Positions 38,701-45,986 of a DNA stretch of 64,000 bases are shown here, piece after piece. Within the stretch, counting starts at the first letter, position 1; each line of letters opens with the position of its first letter. The translations under genes and the position numbers were made by a program. The notes below the pieces were generated by a model. That model was given only the letters and a program-made list of their open reading frames with translations, did not search any database and was not told the DNA's origin. The DNA is taken from NCBI RefSeq assembly GCF_900009135.1, contig NZ_LT797711.1, positions 121,762 to 185,761 of the forward strand. Reading direction: 5' to 3'. The stretch is from Planktothrix sp. PCC 11201 (GTDB taxonomy: Bacteria > Cyanobacteriota > Cyanobacteriia > Cyanobacteriales > Microcoleaceae).

Positions 38701-39186
38701 CCCCTAATGACACCAGAAATGTTAGAAGATTATCAGCATCTTCAAGGGGGTCTCGGTGACAATGATTTGATATTTGAAAGTTGTTTGAAACTCAAAGGAA
38801 TTAAAATTTTAGTGGTTGATGATCAAGTGGATGCGCGGGATTTAGTCGCTCATATTTTAGAAAGTTGTGGGTCAGAGGTGGTGACCGTTGGCAGTGCAGA
38901 AGAAGCCATTAATATCTTCAAAGCCAATAGTGCCATATCTCCCTTTCATATTTTAATCAGTGATATTGGACTATCGGGGGGAGATGGTTATTCATTATTA
39001 CGTCAAATTCGTTTATTACCCCCAGAAGCAGGAGGGCAAATTCCCGCTTTAGCACTAACCGCCTATGCCAAAGATGAAGACCGTCAAGCTGCATTCTCCG
39101 CCGGGTTTTATGCCCATTTAGCTAAACCCGTCGAACCCCATGAATTACTGTTTACTATTGCTAATTTAATTGGAATTATTGGATAA
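35764..39186 (+). CDS. CHASE-domain hybrid sensor histidine kinase
   Basis: The 1140-aa protein has TM1 (~19-40), a periplasmic CHASE domain (~75-260, LFASHDTVNREIFRAYM, GEYPGIQGIGFTIRV), TM2 (~318-338) and three PAS domains (~365-720). It then has HisKA with FLATLSHELRTPLNAILG (His ~758), HATPase (NLLTNAIKFS, GLGLGLTIVRHLVELHGG) and a C-terminal receiver (ILVVDDQVDA, Asp in ILISDIGLSGGDG, LAKP). It senses a small ligand through CHASE and may pass phosphate to an unlinked regulator. No partner gene is nearby. RBS and start are poor; the ATG follows an A+T-rich leader. Confidence 0.93.
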   Translation: MKRKWLYQFLSPNRRIVPYLVLLGTLILTAIATYYVESTTRSQGQLQFNASIQQTENLIRDRVKTYIALLRAGSGLFASHDTVNREIFRAYMEQLKLRGEYPGIQGIGFTIRVRPSEKAQLIARMKAEGIPNFAINPDYPRPEYHAIIYLEPLDRRNQAAIGFDMFTEPTRRRAMEHARDGGAPVASGKVKLRQEINAQKQAGFLIYFPIYRGNSTPPTVTERREKLLGFIYSPFRIGDLMQGLFGNHPDAFIDFEIYDGLAITPSSLLYNSNSSHLLGFKPQFERRKMLSIAGQTWTIIYTSRPELDFNSQRLMAPYIALVGSFVGVILFGLMRSQIKARYIAEKTATELKKSEKALRDSEARFQAFMDYNPALAWICDQQGKMLYFSKSYTQTFKVFPESLETSIFDIFPPDLASKFLNYISIVASQNLVLEVIESLPRRDGKIGEFLIYQFPIWVAVGEPLVGGVAIDRTESHRAETLLRRSEVQYRTMVEQSPLSISILSLDGSVQRVNRAWEELWGIKAETIKDYNLLADQQLIEKGIIPYIQKGLAGEALAIPPILYDPHQSFPGLSSYGYAQRWVEAYIYPVRDEMGQIREVVFIYEDITERKHAEEELQESESRFRTLIETTFDGIIIHENGIILDANQGASIMFDYPLGEMMGTSLLDFVTPESQDLITQNIRNNLEAPLEAMGLRKDGTIFDVEMIGRSQIYRGRQVQVTALRDITNRKQLESQLRTRAEELMEANRLKDEFLATLSHELRTPLNAILGWTQLLISRDLDQETFSRATETINRNTRALAQLIEDLLDVSRIINGKLNFSPNPTALIPIIEAAIETVRSVAQAKNITIDISFESDIGMIMADGNRLQQVMWNLLTNAIKFSSEGGQIQVRIYKSQDQNSWVTDSSNYAEIQVSDTGQGISKEFLPFVFERFRQADGSITRKQGGLGLGLTIVRHLVELHGGNVTVDSPGLGKGTLFTIKLPLMTPEMLEDYQHLQGGLGDNDLIFESCLKLKGIKILVVDDQVDARDLVAHILESCGSEVVTVGSAEEAINIFKANSAISPFHILISDIGLSGGDGYSLLRQIRLLPPEAGGQIPALALTAYAKDEDRQAAFSAGFYAHLAKPVEPHELLFTIANLIGIIG

Positions 39187-39229
39187 TAGGATAAATCAGT
39201 CATCAGTCATCAGTCATAAGTCATAAGTT

Positions 39230-39290
39230 GTAGGGGCGGGTTCTTTTAGATCTTTGTTAATTACCGTGCATCTCGATAAACCCGCCCGTA
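39230..39290. repeat. GTAGGGGCG repeat with long loop
   Basis: TAGGGGCGGGTT and AAACCCGCCCGTA flank ~35 bases including AGATCTTTG. It resembles one unit of the 79-bp tandem repeats. CAGTCATCAGTCATAAGTCAT direct repeats precede it. Confidence 0.7.
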
Positions 39291-39349
39291 CCCGAAATCA
39301 GTTAAAACAAGGGAATTGGTAATGTATATAATCAGGAGATTTTAAGCTA

Positions 39350-40246
39350 ATGTTAACTTTAGAAACGCTATTTGATGAAGAATTTTATCTGGCTCAATAT
39401 CCTGATGTGGCTCCAGCGATTGAGAGGCGAGAATTTCGGAACGCTTTTGATCATTTTGTCGAGGAGGGGCAATTTTTGGGTTATGAACCTAATCCTTTAT
39501 TTGATAGTCAATATTATCAGCAAGGAGATCCTGAACTCTTGACTCAAATAAAGGAAGGATTTATTACGCCTGCGGAACATTTTATTGATTTTGGTCAATT
39601 TCAACCCCGTTCTCCTAATCCCTTATTTGATCCAATTTATTATTTACAACGATATCCCGATGTAAAAGCGGGTTTTCTTCAAGCCGAAATTAATCCGTTT
39701 GAACATTTTTTTCTCTATGGACAATATGAGGGACGCAATCCCAGTATTGCTTTTGATACTAACTTTTATCAAACTCGATATCCCGATGTCTTATCTGACA
39801 TTCAATCCGGGCCGTATAATACATTTTTTGAACATTTTTGGCGGCAAGGATTAAAAGAATCAAGATTAGGGATTGCTCCCGCTTTTAAGGACGACCTGAC
39901 CCAAGCCATTAATATAGATATATTATTGGGACAAAAAACCATTGTAGGCTTGATTGATGCTGCCAACCCCGTTGATATTTATGAGTTTATTATTCCTAAT
40001 TTTAATAGTAAAGTTAGTATAGTCATGAATCAAATGAAAGCCAATTTAGACTTAGACTTGATTTATGATCTGAATAACAATCAAGCGGTTCAAAGTAATG
40101 AAATTGTTGCTAGTTCCGCTAATTTAGGCCTCACCCCAGAATCAATTAAATTAGATAAATTACCCAGTGGAACCTACTTTTTGCGAGTTTCTCCCATGGA
40201 CGGAAGCACCCATTATCTTTTAAATTTATCAGCTACTCCCATTTAA
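39350..40246 (+). CDS. Repeat protein with C-terminal PPC domain
   Basis: The 298-aa protein carries four tandem units of about 40-45 residues (residues 1-175). Each has a F-D-x2-(F/Y)-Y...YPDV core and a following FEHFxxxGQxEGRNP part, e.g. FDPIYYLQRYPDV and FDTNFYQTRYPDV. Such units occur in cyanobacterial RTX and glycan-related proteins. A beta-sandwich resembling the pre-peptidase C-terminal domain follows (VGLIDAANPVDIYEFIIPN, LPSGTYFLRVSPMDGST). No signal peptide is present, so type I secretion or surface assembly without one is possible. Function unknown. Confidence 0.75.
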   Translation: MLTLETLFDEEFYLAQYPDVAPAIERREFRNAFDHFVEEGQFLGYEPNPLFDSQYYQQGDPELLTQIKEGFITPAEHFIDFGQFQPRSPNPLFDPIYYLQRYPDVKAGFLQAEINPFEHFFLYGQYEGRNPSIAFDTNFYQTRYPDVLSDIQSGPYNTFFEHFWRQGLKESRLGIAPAFKDDLTQAINIDILLGQKTIVGLIDAANPVDIYEFIIPNFNSKVSIVMNQMKANLDLDLIYDLNNNQAVQSNEIVASSANLGLTPESIKLDKLPSGTYFLRVSPMDGSTHYLLNLSATPI

Positions 40247-40261
40247 GTTGATTGTTGCCAT

Positions 40262-40308
40262 CGTTGTTGCGCTTCAGCGCTCTTAGAAGGGGCTAAAGCC
40301 CAACAACG
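40262..40308. repeat. Cloverleaf-type repeat (two hairpins inside outer arms)
   Basis: CGTTGTTG and CAACAACG are outer arms. Inside, GCG-CTTCAG-CGC and GGG-CTAAAG-CCC form two hairpins. The loops CTTCAG and CTAAAG recur in the element at 56590-56640. It sits between convergent genes and probably terminates both. Confidence 0.75.
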
Positions 40309-40313
40309 TCGGA

Positions 40314-41609
40314 TTAATAAGTCCAATTTTGCTTAGTCTGCAAACTATAGGTTCCATCCTTCACATTCACCCGCTCAGGAATCAGATCAAGATCCCGAAA
40401 CAAATTAGCCTGATGCTGTAGGGCATCAAGGGATTGTTCATCAATCGGGATAATTGCCCGTTCAGCACTGCGTTTCTGTAGAGTTTCTAGGATAAATGGG
40501 TCAATTTCGTGCTGATCTAGCAATCGTTGAGCCGCTTCTAATTCCTGTTTTTTAGCCCAGGCTCCCGCCTCGTTTACCTCCTCTAAAATCACTTTTAGTA
40601 GGTCAGGATAGTCTCGGACTAGTTCTGGAACCGCATAGTAATAGGTGGGAACCTCCAAAGAAGCCCTATCCCCAAAGATGCTTTCTAGGTCAGCAATAGA
40701 ACGCCCTGGGTAGGAACTTCGGGCTTGAGTCGGTGTATAGGGAACCCAAACCACCCAAGCATCCACTTCACCCTGTCGGAATAGAGATAATGCCTGGGGC
40801 TGGGTCAGATAAATCGGGTCAATATCGCTAAAATCGAGTCCGACCTTCCGCAATGCTTTGATCAATATATAGTGGGCGCTGGAGCCTTTATCAAAAACGA
40901 TCTTCTTACCCTTGAGGTCAGCCAGGGTCTGAATTGGTGAATCCTCCGGGACTAGAATGGCTTGACCCTTGGGAGCGGTATATTTTTCCTTCGCCACCCG
41001 CACAAAAACATGATCCGCCGCCTGGGAGAAAATACTGGCCGTACCACCCCCCCCGCAAAAATCAATTGTCCCGTTACTCAGGGCCTCAATCAGAGCCGAT
41101 GCTGATAAAAAGCTTGTCCAGCTTACAATCAGCCCAAAGGGTCGCAAACGTTCTTCTAGTAGGGCTTGACTGCGAAGAACTTCAAAATTAGTCATCCCCT
41201 CTGGATACCCGATTTTGAGTTGTTTGAGTCGTCGCGCTTGTTCGGCTAGGGGTGTGTTACCCGAGTGAGCCGAGCGGTCAGAAAACCAACGATCCAAAAC
41301 AATACAAAAAACGATCCCCCCGACAAACAATCCCACCGTTTCTAATAACCGAATGGTTGAGTTTTTCGGCGGGTTAGCTTGATTGACCGGGCTGACCTGA
41401 CTGATTAGAGGGGAGAGTACATGGCTAGATTCAGGAGTTGCCACCCCATCACTATTAAAGGCTAGACTCAAAACCAGACTGGAGGCAAGACCGATGCCAA
41501 ACTGCACCGCAAACTTGGATGTAACCAATCTACGAGGAATTGATCTGAATGGTTTTAGAATATTTTGGCTTTTATGTTTAGACAGAATATCCCGTAAATA
41601 GCTAATCAT
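40314..41609 (-). CDS. Aliphatic sulfonate-type ABC substrate-binding protein (SsuA/TauA-like), orphan
   Basis: The 431-aa protein has an N-terminal transmembrane segment (~25-45) and a second one (~85-105). It then has a periplasmic binding fold of the sulfonate/nitrate group (LKIGYPEGMTNFEVLRSQ, CGGGGTASIFSQAADHVFV, LADLKGKKIVFDKGSSAHY, AWVVWVPYTPTQARSSYP). It would bind sulfonate or related anions. No permease or ATPase lies adjacent, so it works with remote parts or as a sensor. The start is the ATG after AAGGAGTGATT. Two membrane spans are unusual for the family. Confidence 0.82.
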   Translation of the reverse strand: MISYLRDILSKHKSQNILKPFRSIPRRLVTSKFAVQFGIGLASSLVLSLAFNSDGVATPESSHVLSPLISQVSPVNQANPPKNSTIRLLETVGLFVGGIVFCIVLDRWFSDRSAHSGNTPLAEQARRLKQLKIGYPEGMTNFEVLRSQALLEERLRPFGLIVSWTSFLSASALIEALSNGTIDFCGGGGTASIFSQAADHVFVRVAKEKYTAPKGQAILVPEDSPIQTLADLKGKKIVFDKGSSAHYILIKALRKVGLDFSDIDPIYLTQPQALSLFRQGEVDAWVVWVPYTPTQARSSYPGRSIADLESIFGDRASLEVPTYYYAVPELVRDYPDLLKVILEEVNEAGAWAKKQELEAAQRLLDQHEIDPFILETLQKRSAERAIIPIDEQSLDALQHQANLFRDLDLIPERVNVKDGTYSLQTKQNWTY

Positions 41610-41774
41610 AATCACTCCTTTCATAAATATAAATAATGGACATTGTTAGATGAATTGGAAATAGGAGAATGTAGCCAGGGTGTTAGACTTTTTCACGCTA
41701 TTTATATATTATTAGGACTTGTGCAATTATTCTATAGTTTCAGTGATCAGACAGGTTTTGAGTGAGGAATAGTG

Positions 41775-42443
41775 ATGGATTGGTTAATTGAAACAATTAA
41801 GATTGGGATAGCTGTTGCCATAGCAACAACCTTTGACGATAATATTTATCTGACGGGCTTCTTTAGTGAGGTTAATCGGACGTTTCGTCCTCAACATATT
41901 GTGGTGGGTGAACTGATCGGGTTCACTATACTGTTGAGTGTCAGTTTGATTGGTTTTTTTGTGGGGCTGGTGATTGATTCAACTTGGATCGGTTTATTGG
42001 GGATTCTGCCGATAATGATTGGTCTGAATAATTTGATCAACTTGAATAAGGATGATTCCGCCGAGGATAAGTCGGCTAACCTAAAAATAAACTCTAAATA
42101 TCGAGGATTTGATTCTCGAAAGCGATCGCTGTGGGACGTGATTCGCGATCGCCAAACCTATAGTGTTTCCGCCGTTACTATTTCCAATGGTGGTAATAAT
42201 CTGGGGATCTATATTCCCCTATTTGCGAGTAGCAGTATCCAAAATCTAGCAGTGATTATCCCGATTTTATATTTAGTGGTTTGCTGTTGGCTATTTCTCT
42301 CCTATAATCTGACTCGTCAACCGGGTATTGCCATCGTCCTTAGTCGTTATGCCGGAAAAATCTTTCCCTTTGTTCTAATGTGGCTGGGTTTTAGAATTCT
42401 GATAGATAGCCAGTCCTATCGTCTTTTTTTGCCCAATATATAG
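41775..42443 (+). CDS. CadD-family cadmium resistance transporter-like protein
   Basis: The 222-aa integral membrane protein has about six hydrophobic segments. Its first segments with ATTFDDNIYLTGFFSEV and the repeated ISNGGNNLGIYIPLFAS match the CadD/LysE-like cadmium transporters, in which acidic and Asn residues line two inverted halves. A cytoplasmic loop of ~45 residues (KDDSAEDKSANLK) separates the halves. The ATG is preceded by GAGGA; a GTG three bases earlier is weaker. The ion it transports is not known. Confidence 0.85.
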   Translation: MDWLIETIKIGIAVAIATTFDDNIYLTGFFSEVNRTFRPQHIVVGELIGFTILLSVSLIGFFVGLVIDSTWIGLLGILPIMIGLNNLINLNKDDSAEDKSANLKINSKYRGFDSRKRSLWDVIRDRQTYSVSAVTISNGGNNLGIYIPLFASSSIQNLAVIIPILYLVVCCWLFLSYNLTRQPGIAIVLSRYAGKIFPFVLMWLGFRILIDSQSYRLFLPNI

Positions 42444-42547
42444 CAATCTTATTCAATTGATGTTAGAAACTTCTTTTTACCCAATCCTGAGTTCCACTTC
42501 CCCCCTAACCCAAGTAAGGTTGGGGGGGGAATCAGTCCGTCAAATCA

Positions 42548-42703
42548 TTAGACCACACGTCGGCCGGTCAGGAGGTTGTAGATAATAGCAATCAGCGCCA
42601 AAACCAAAAGAATATGGATTAAGCCCCCTCCAACATTAACTGAGAATCCTAATAACCAGAGGATGAGTAGTACACCAACGGCACTCCAGATGATATTAGA
42701 CAT
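42548..42703 (-). CDS. Lmo0937-family small membrane protein
   Basis: This 51-aa protein reads MSNIIWSAVGVLLILWLLGF and ends IIYNLLTGRRVV with two transmembrane spans. It matches the Lmo0937/DUF5670 family of short stress-linked membrane peptides. AGAAGGAGAAACT precedes its start. It lies beside two other small stress-type genes on the same strand. Confidence 0.85.
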   Translation of the reverse strand: MSNIIWSAVGVLLILWLLGFSVNVGGGLIHILLVLALIAIIYNLLTGRRVV

Positions 42704-42738
42704 AGTTTCTCCTTCTATTCAGATAAAATTTAATGACG

Positions 42739-43164
42739 TTATTTAGTCGGTGATTCTGGTTTAAATAGATCACGAACATCAGCTTCTACACCTTTGATGG
42801 CTTCACGGTCTTGCTTTGCTGCGGTGCTGGTTTTTCCACCCGGGTTGTAGTCAGGGTTTTTAATACTATCAAGAATCCCTTGTTGGGTATTCGCATCAAA
42901 TTGCTGATCGTTTTGAACAACATCGGTTTTCAGATCATCTGTCATGTTAGCGATCGCTTCTTGGGCTTTATCCTTAACATTATTGATCATCTCTTTCGCT
43001 TGATCCATGATAGCAACTTGAGTCTGCGGTGAGTTCATGCCTTGGGTTGATGAAGTTGCAGCCCAACTTGCTCCCGATGCCAAACTAAAGACAAGGGCAG
43101 TGGAGATGAAAACAACCATGCCAATAGAGAACAGAAATTTACGAACTTTGCTAAACAAAATCAT
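42739..43164 (-). CDS. Exported small protein with helical C-terminus
   Basis: The 141-aa protein has a signal peptide (SIGMVVFISTALVFSL, then ASGASWAATSS) and a mature part rich in Lys, Asp and Gln (MDQAKEMINNVKDKAQEA, GILDSIKNPDYNPGGK). It is likely periplasmic or membrane-associated. I do not know a named family, though the pattern resembles cyanobacterial CsbD-neighbour proteins. The start at 43164 (MILFSKVRK) precedes the signal best; the longer frame begins 11 codons earlier. Confidence 0.7.
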   Translation of the reverse strand: MILFSKVRKFLFSIGMVVFISTALVFSLASGASWAATSSTQGMNSPQTQVAIMDQAKEMINNVKDKAQEAIANMTDDLKTDVVQNDQQFDANTQQGILDSIKNPDYNPGGKTSTAAKQDREAIKGVEADVRDLFKPESPTK

Positions 43165-43397
43165 GTTAATATCCAAAATATTTTTGATGGTTCGCAACTA
43201 ACTGAGTTTTTTATTCGTTGGTAGATCTACCAAAAAATATTTATTTTAAACTGGGGCAGATGATCAAGACTCTCTGGTAAAAGTCGGTCAACGGAAATTT
43301 CACACTATTTTAGGTGTTTGGTTTTTATCGTTTTCACCATAAGTTGAAACCGATCTTACGGGTCAAAAATAGTAAAATTTCAGGTTCAAACAGTCTT

Positions 43398-43580
43398 TTA
43401 GTCCAGTTTGGCTTTGACTTCATCTTTCACATCTTCAATGGTGTGAATCACCTTTGCCTCAGCTTGTTTTTCCTTGCCTTCTGCCTGATCTTTAGGATCT
43501 CCCGTCACGTTACCTACGGCTTCTTGAACCTTACCCGCGATATTTTTAGCGGTGGCTTTTTCTCTATTTTTTAAGCTCAT
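43398..43580 (-). CDS. CsbD-family stress protein
   Basis: The 60-aa hydrophilic protein reads MSLKNREKATAKNIAGKVQE, then GNVTGDPKDQAEGKEKQAEA and ends VKAKLD. This is the CsbD-like repeat found in general stress proteins of bacteria. Function is unknown. It belongs with the exported protein and Lmo0937 peptide to a small stress cluster. Confidence 0.92.
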   Translation of the reverse strand: MSLKNREKATAKNIAGKVQEAVGNVTGDPKDQAEGKEKQAEAKVIHTIEDVKDEVKAKLD

Positions 43581-43753
43581 ATCGGCTCCTAGTTACGGGT
43601 TTTAAATTTGATATTTATTAATTCGAGCAGACTTAACAACTCTATTAACAAATTTCATACTTTTATTGTAGTTGCCTTTTTATAAATTGATTCCGTTTTT
43701 ATCAATTCATACGAAAGATATACCATTAGGAATAGAATTTCATCCCTTCCCAG

Positions 43754-43927
43754 ATGGAACCCAAATTCCAAGGTCTCAAGGCAGCCGATATTATTTATAA
43801 CAGTGCAACAGGAGGATTATTTTACAATCAAAATGGCACAGTCGCAGATTTTCTTATCAGAGGTCAATTCCTAACCTTAACCAATAAACCTGCCTTAACA
43901 GCTAGTCAATTTCTCATTCAAGCCTAA
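43754..43927 (+). pseudogene. C-terminal fragment of an RTX calcium-binding protein
   Basis: The 57-codon frame reads AADIIYNSATGGLFYNQNGT and QFLTLTNKPALTASQFLIQA. This is homologous to the end of the RTX protein at 45283-45918 (NTATGGLFYNRNGTAAGFG). It has no GGxGxD units of its own. It lies just upstream of an IS630 insertion and is a duplicated remnant. Confidence 0.75.
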
Positions 43928-44108
43928 ATCTAACTCTTTTGTGTAACGTTTAGTAACAAGAACTGGTAAGAATCAAGATCAGACTAGATAATAATACCTA
44001 GAAGCTCAGAAAAATAGTTGGGCATAACCTAAGTAGGTAGGCAGGAAGAAACGAAAGTATGTAAAGATAAATAAAGAGGAAGAAGAAATCTACCGAGGTC
44101 ATGAAAAT

Positions 44109-44516
44109 ATGGGTGCTCGTTTAAGGGTATTTCTAACTCGTGAGCAAGACAAAACCCTGTTCAACCTGAGAACAGCAGATATACCACAGAAAGTTAAAGA
44201 CCGAGCCGAAGTGATTCGCTTAAACTCACAAGGTTGGTACGTCGAAAAAATAGCAACTTATTTCAATTGGACGGCACAGACTGTCAGAGAAGTGTTGCAC
44301 AAATGGGAAAAGTTGGGGCTAGAAGGGTTATGGGAAAAACCAGGTCGCGGGGGGAAAGCCAAGTGGAAAGAAGAGGACTTAGTATTTTTAGAAGAATGTC
44401 TCAGAAGAGAACCCCGGACATACAACTCTGAGCAATTAGCCCAAAAATTAGAACAAGAACGGTCGATTAAATTGAGTCCCGATAGATTAAGACGGGTGCT
44501 CAAAAAAAGGGGGTGA
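44109..44516 (+). CDS. IS630 transposase, N-terminal helix-turn-helix ORF
   Basis: The 135-aa protein has the homeodomain-like HTH of IS630 transposases (QKVKDRAEVIRLNSQGWYVE, KIATYFNWTAQTVREVLHKW) and ends RRVLKKRG. It binds the IS ends. Its stop overlaps the second ORF at CAAAAAAAGGGGGTGA, where a run of seven A could allow frameshifting. It is not a full transposase by itself. Confidence 0.92.
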   Translation: MGARLRVFLTREQDKTLFNLRTADIPQKVKDRAEVIRLNSQGWYVEKIATYFNWTAQTVREVLHKWEKLGLEGLWEKPGRGGKAKWKEEDLVFLEECLRREPRTYNSEQLAQKLEQERSIKLSPDRLRRVLKKRG

Positions 44517-45166
44517 ATTGGAAGCGAGCCAGAAAGAGCCACAAAGGAAAACAAGATCCGATAGTCCGTGCTCAGAAACAGGCAGATTTAGAGATGTTGG
44601 AATTATCGGCTGCGGCTGGAGAAATTGACTTAAAGTATTTAGATGAATCGGGTTTTTGTCTGTGGAGTGAACCGGGTTACACCTATTATTTTAGAGGGGA
44701 ACAAAAACGTTTAGAACAAACACATCGTCGGGGTCGAAGATTAAGTATTATTGGGTTTTTGCAACAGCAAATCAGTTTTGTTTACGGCTTGGTGATTGGA
44801 GGTGTGAATCGCAAGTGTTATATCCAAATGATGGAACAAGAAGCAACAGAGGCTGAAAAAGCCGGACGGATGAGAGTTATTGTCCAAGATAATAGCCCGA
44901 TACATCAATGCCATGAGGTGAAAAAACTCTGGCCAAAATGGGAAAGTATGGGTTTGTATATTTTCTGTTTACCTAAATATTGTTCCGAAATGAATCCGAT
45001 TGAATTAGAGTGGCAACATCTCAAAAAAGATGAACTATCAGGACAAACATTTGAGGATGAATTAGACCTAGCTTATGCGGTAATTAATGGTATTCAAGCT
45101 AGGGCAGAAAGAGGAAACTACACCACACAACGGATGAAATTTCACTCGGAGCAACAACCAAGTTAA
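44513..45166 (+). CDS. IS630 transposase, DDE catalytic ORF
   Basis: The 217-aa protein holds the DDE core: first Asp in LKYLDESGFCLWSEPGY, second in VIVQDNSPIHQC and the Glu in NPIELEWQHLKKDEL. It carries out strand transfer into TA. It can be translated alone from GTG or by a -1 frameshift from the first ORF. The C-terminus (YTTQRMKFHSEQQPS) is normal. The element looks recently active. Confidence 0.92.
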   Translation: MNWKRARKSHKGKQDPIVRAQKQADLEMLELSAAAGEIDLKYLDESGFCLWSEPGYTYYFRGEQKRLEQTHRRGRRLSIIGFLQQQISFVYGLVIGGVNRKCYIQMMEQEATEAEKAGRMRVIVQDNSPIHQCHEVKKLWPKWESMGLYIFCLPKYCSEMNPIELEWQHLKKDELSGQTFEDELDLAYAVINGIQARAERGNYTTQRMKFHSEQQPS

Positions 45167-45282
45167 CTTTTCGTTACATACTTGTTGATTTTCTCGCCCA
45201 CCTACTTAGTGCTAATAATACCCTCAATGGGGGTACCGGAGCCGACCAACTCAAAGGCGGTACAGGTGACGATACTTATATT

Positions 45283-45918
45283 GTGGATGATACCGAAGAT
45301 GTCGTTACCGAATTAGTCGATCAAGGAACAGATTTAGTAGAATCTTCTGTAACTTATACCTTACCTGATAACGTGGAAAAACTGACATTAACCGGGACAA
45401 CCGCTATTAAGGGTACGGGTAATAATTTGGCTAATACTATTAACGGTAATAGTGCTAATAATACCCTCAAGGGGGGTAAAGGAAACGATCTTTTAATTGG
45501 TAATGAGGGAGATGACCAACTTAACGGCGGTGTAGGTGACGATACCCTTACAGGTGGACTTGGTGCGGATAAATTTATCTACAATACCAATGGTGCTTTT
45601 GCAACTTCTGTGGTAGGTGTGGATACAATCACCGACTTTACTAGCTCACAAACCGATCAAATTGTGTTAGATAAAACCACATTTACCCGTATTAGCAGTA
45701 TGGCGGGAACTGGGTTTTCTGTTGCTAATGAATTTGCCCAAGTCACCACCGATGCCTTAGCTGCTACCAGTGCAGCCTATATTGTTTATAATACCGCTAC
45801 TGGCGGATTATTCTACAATCGAAATGGCACAGCCGCAGGTTTTGGTAATGGAGGTCAATTCCTAACCTTAACCAATAAACCTGTATTAACAGCCAGTCAA
45901 TTTCTAATTCAAGCGTAA
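45283..45918 (+). CDS. RTX calcium-binding protein, 5'-truncated by IS630
   Basis: The 211-aa frame has RTX nonapeptides (GGKGNDLLIGNEGDDQLNGG, GDDTLTGGLGADKFIY) and a C-terminal region (TGGLFYNRNGTAAGFGNGG) typical of type I secreted proteins. In-frame RTX sequence (ANNTLNGGTGADQLKGG) continues upstream to the TA at the IS edge, so the natural start is lost. Calcium binding folds the repeats outside the cell. A 5' part is not present on the other side of the IS. Confidence 0.75.
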   Translation: MDDTEDVVTELVDQGTDLVESSVTYTLPDNVEKLTLTGTTAIKGTGNNLANTINGNSANNTLKGGKGNDLLIGNEGDDQLNGGVGDDTLTGGLGADKFIYNTNGAFATSVVGVDTITDFTSSQTDQIVLDKTTFTRISSMAGTGFSVANEFAQVTTDALAATSAAYIVYNTATGGLFYNRNGTAAGFGNGGQFLTLTNKPVLTASQFLIQA

Positions 45919-45986
45919 ATCTAACGGTGTTGTTGTGTTTAATGCCTAATCAAAATCGGGTTAAACACAACAACATTATCCTAACT

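Larger units (their letters stand above)
44032..45206 (+). mobile_element. IS630-family insertion sequence (1175 bp)
   Basis: Imperfect inverted ends AGTAGGTAGGCAGGAAG and its counterpart (rc of CTTGTTGATTTTCTCGCCCA) bound the element. It is flanked by TA on both sides (44030-44031, 45207-45208), the target of IS630/mariner elements. Both ORFs are present. It interrupts an RTX gene, whose right part continues in frame after the second TA. Confidence 0.9.
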
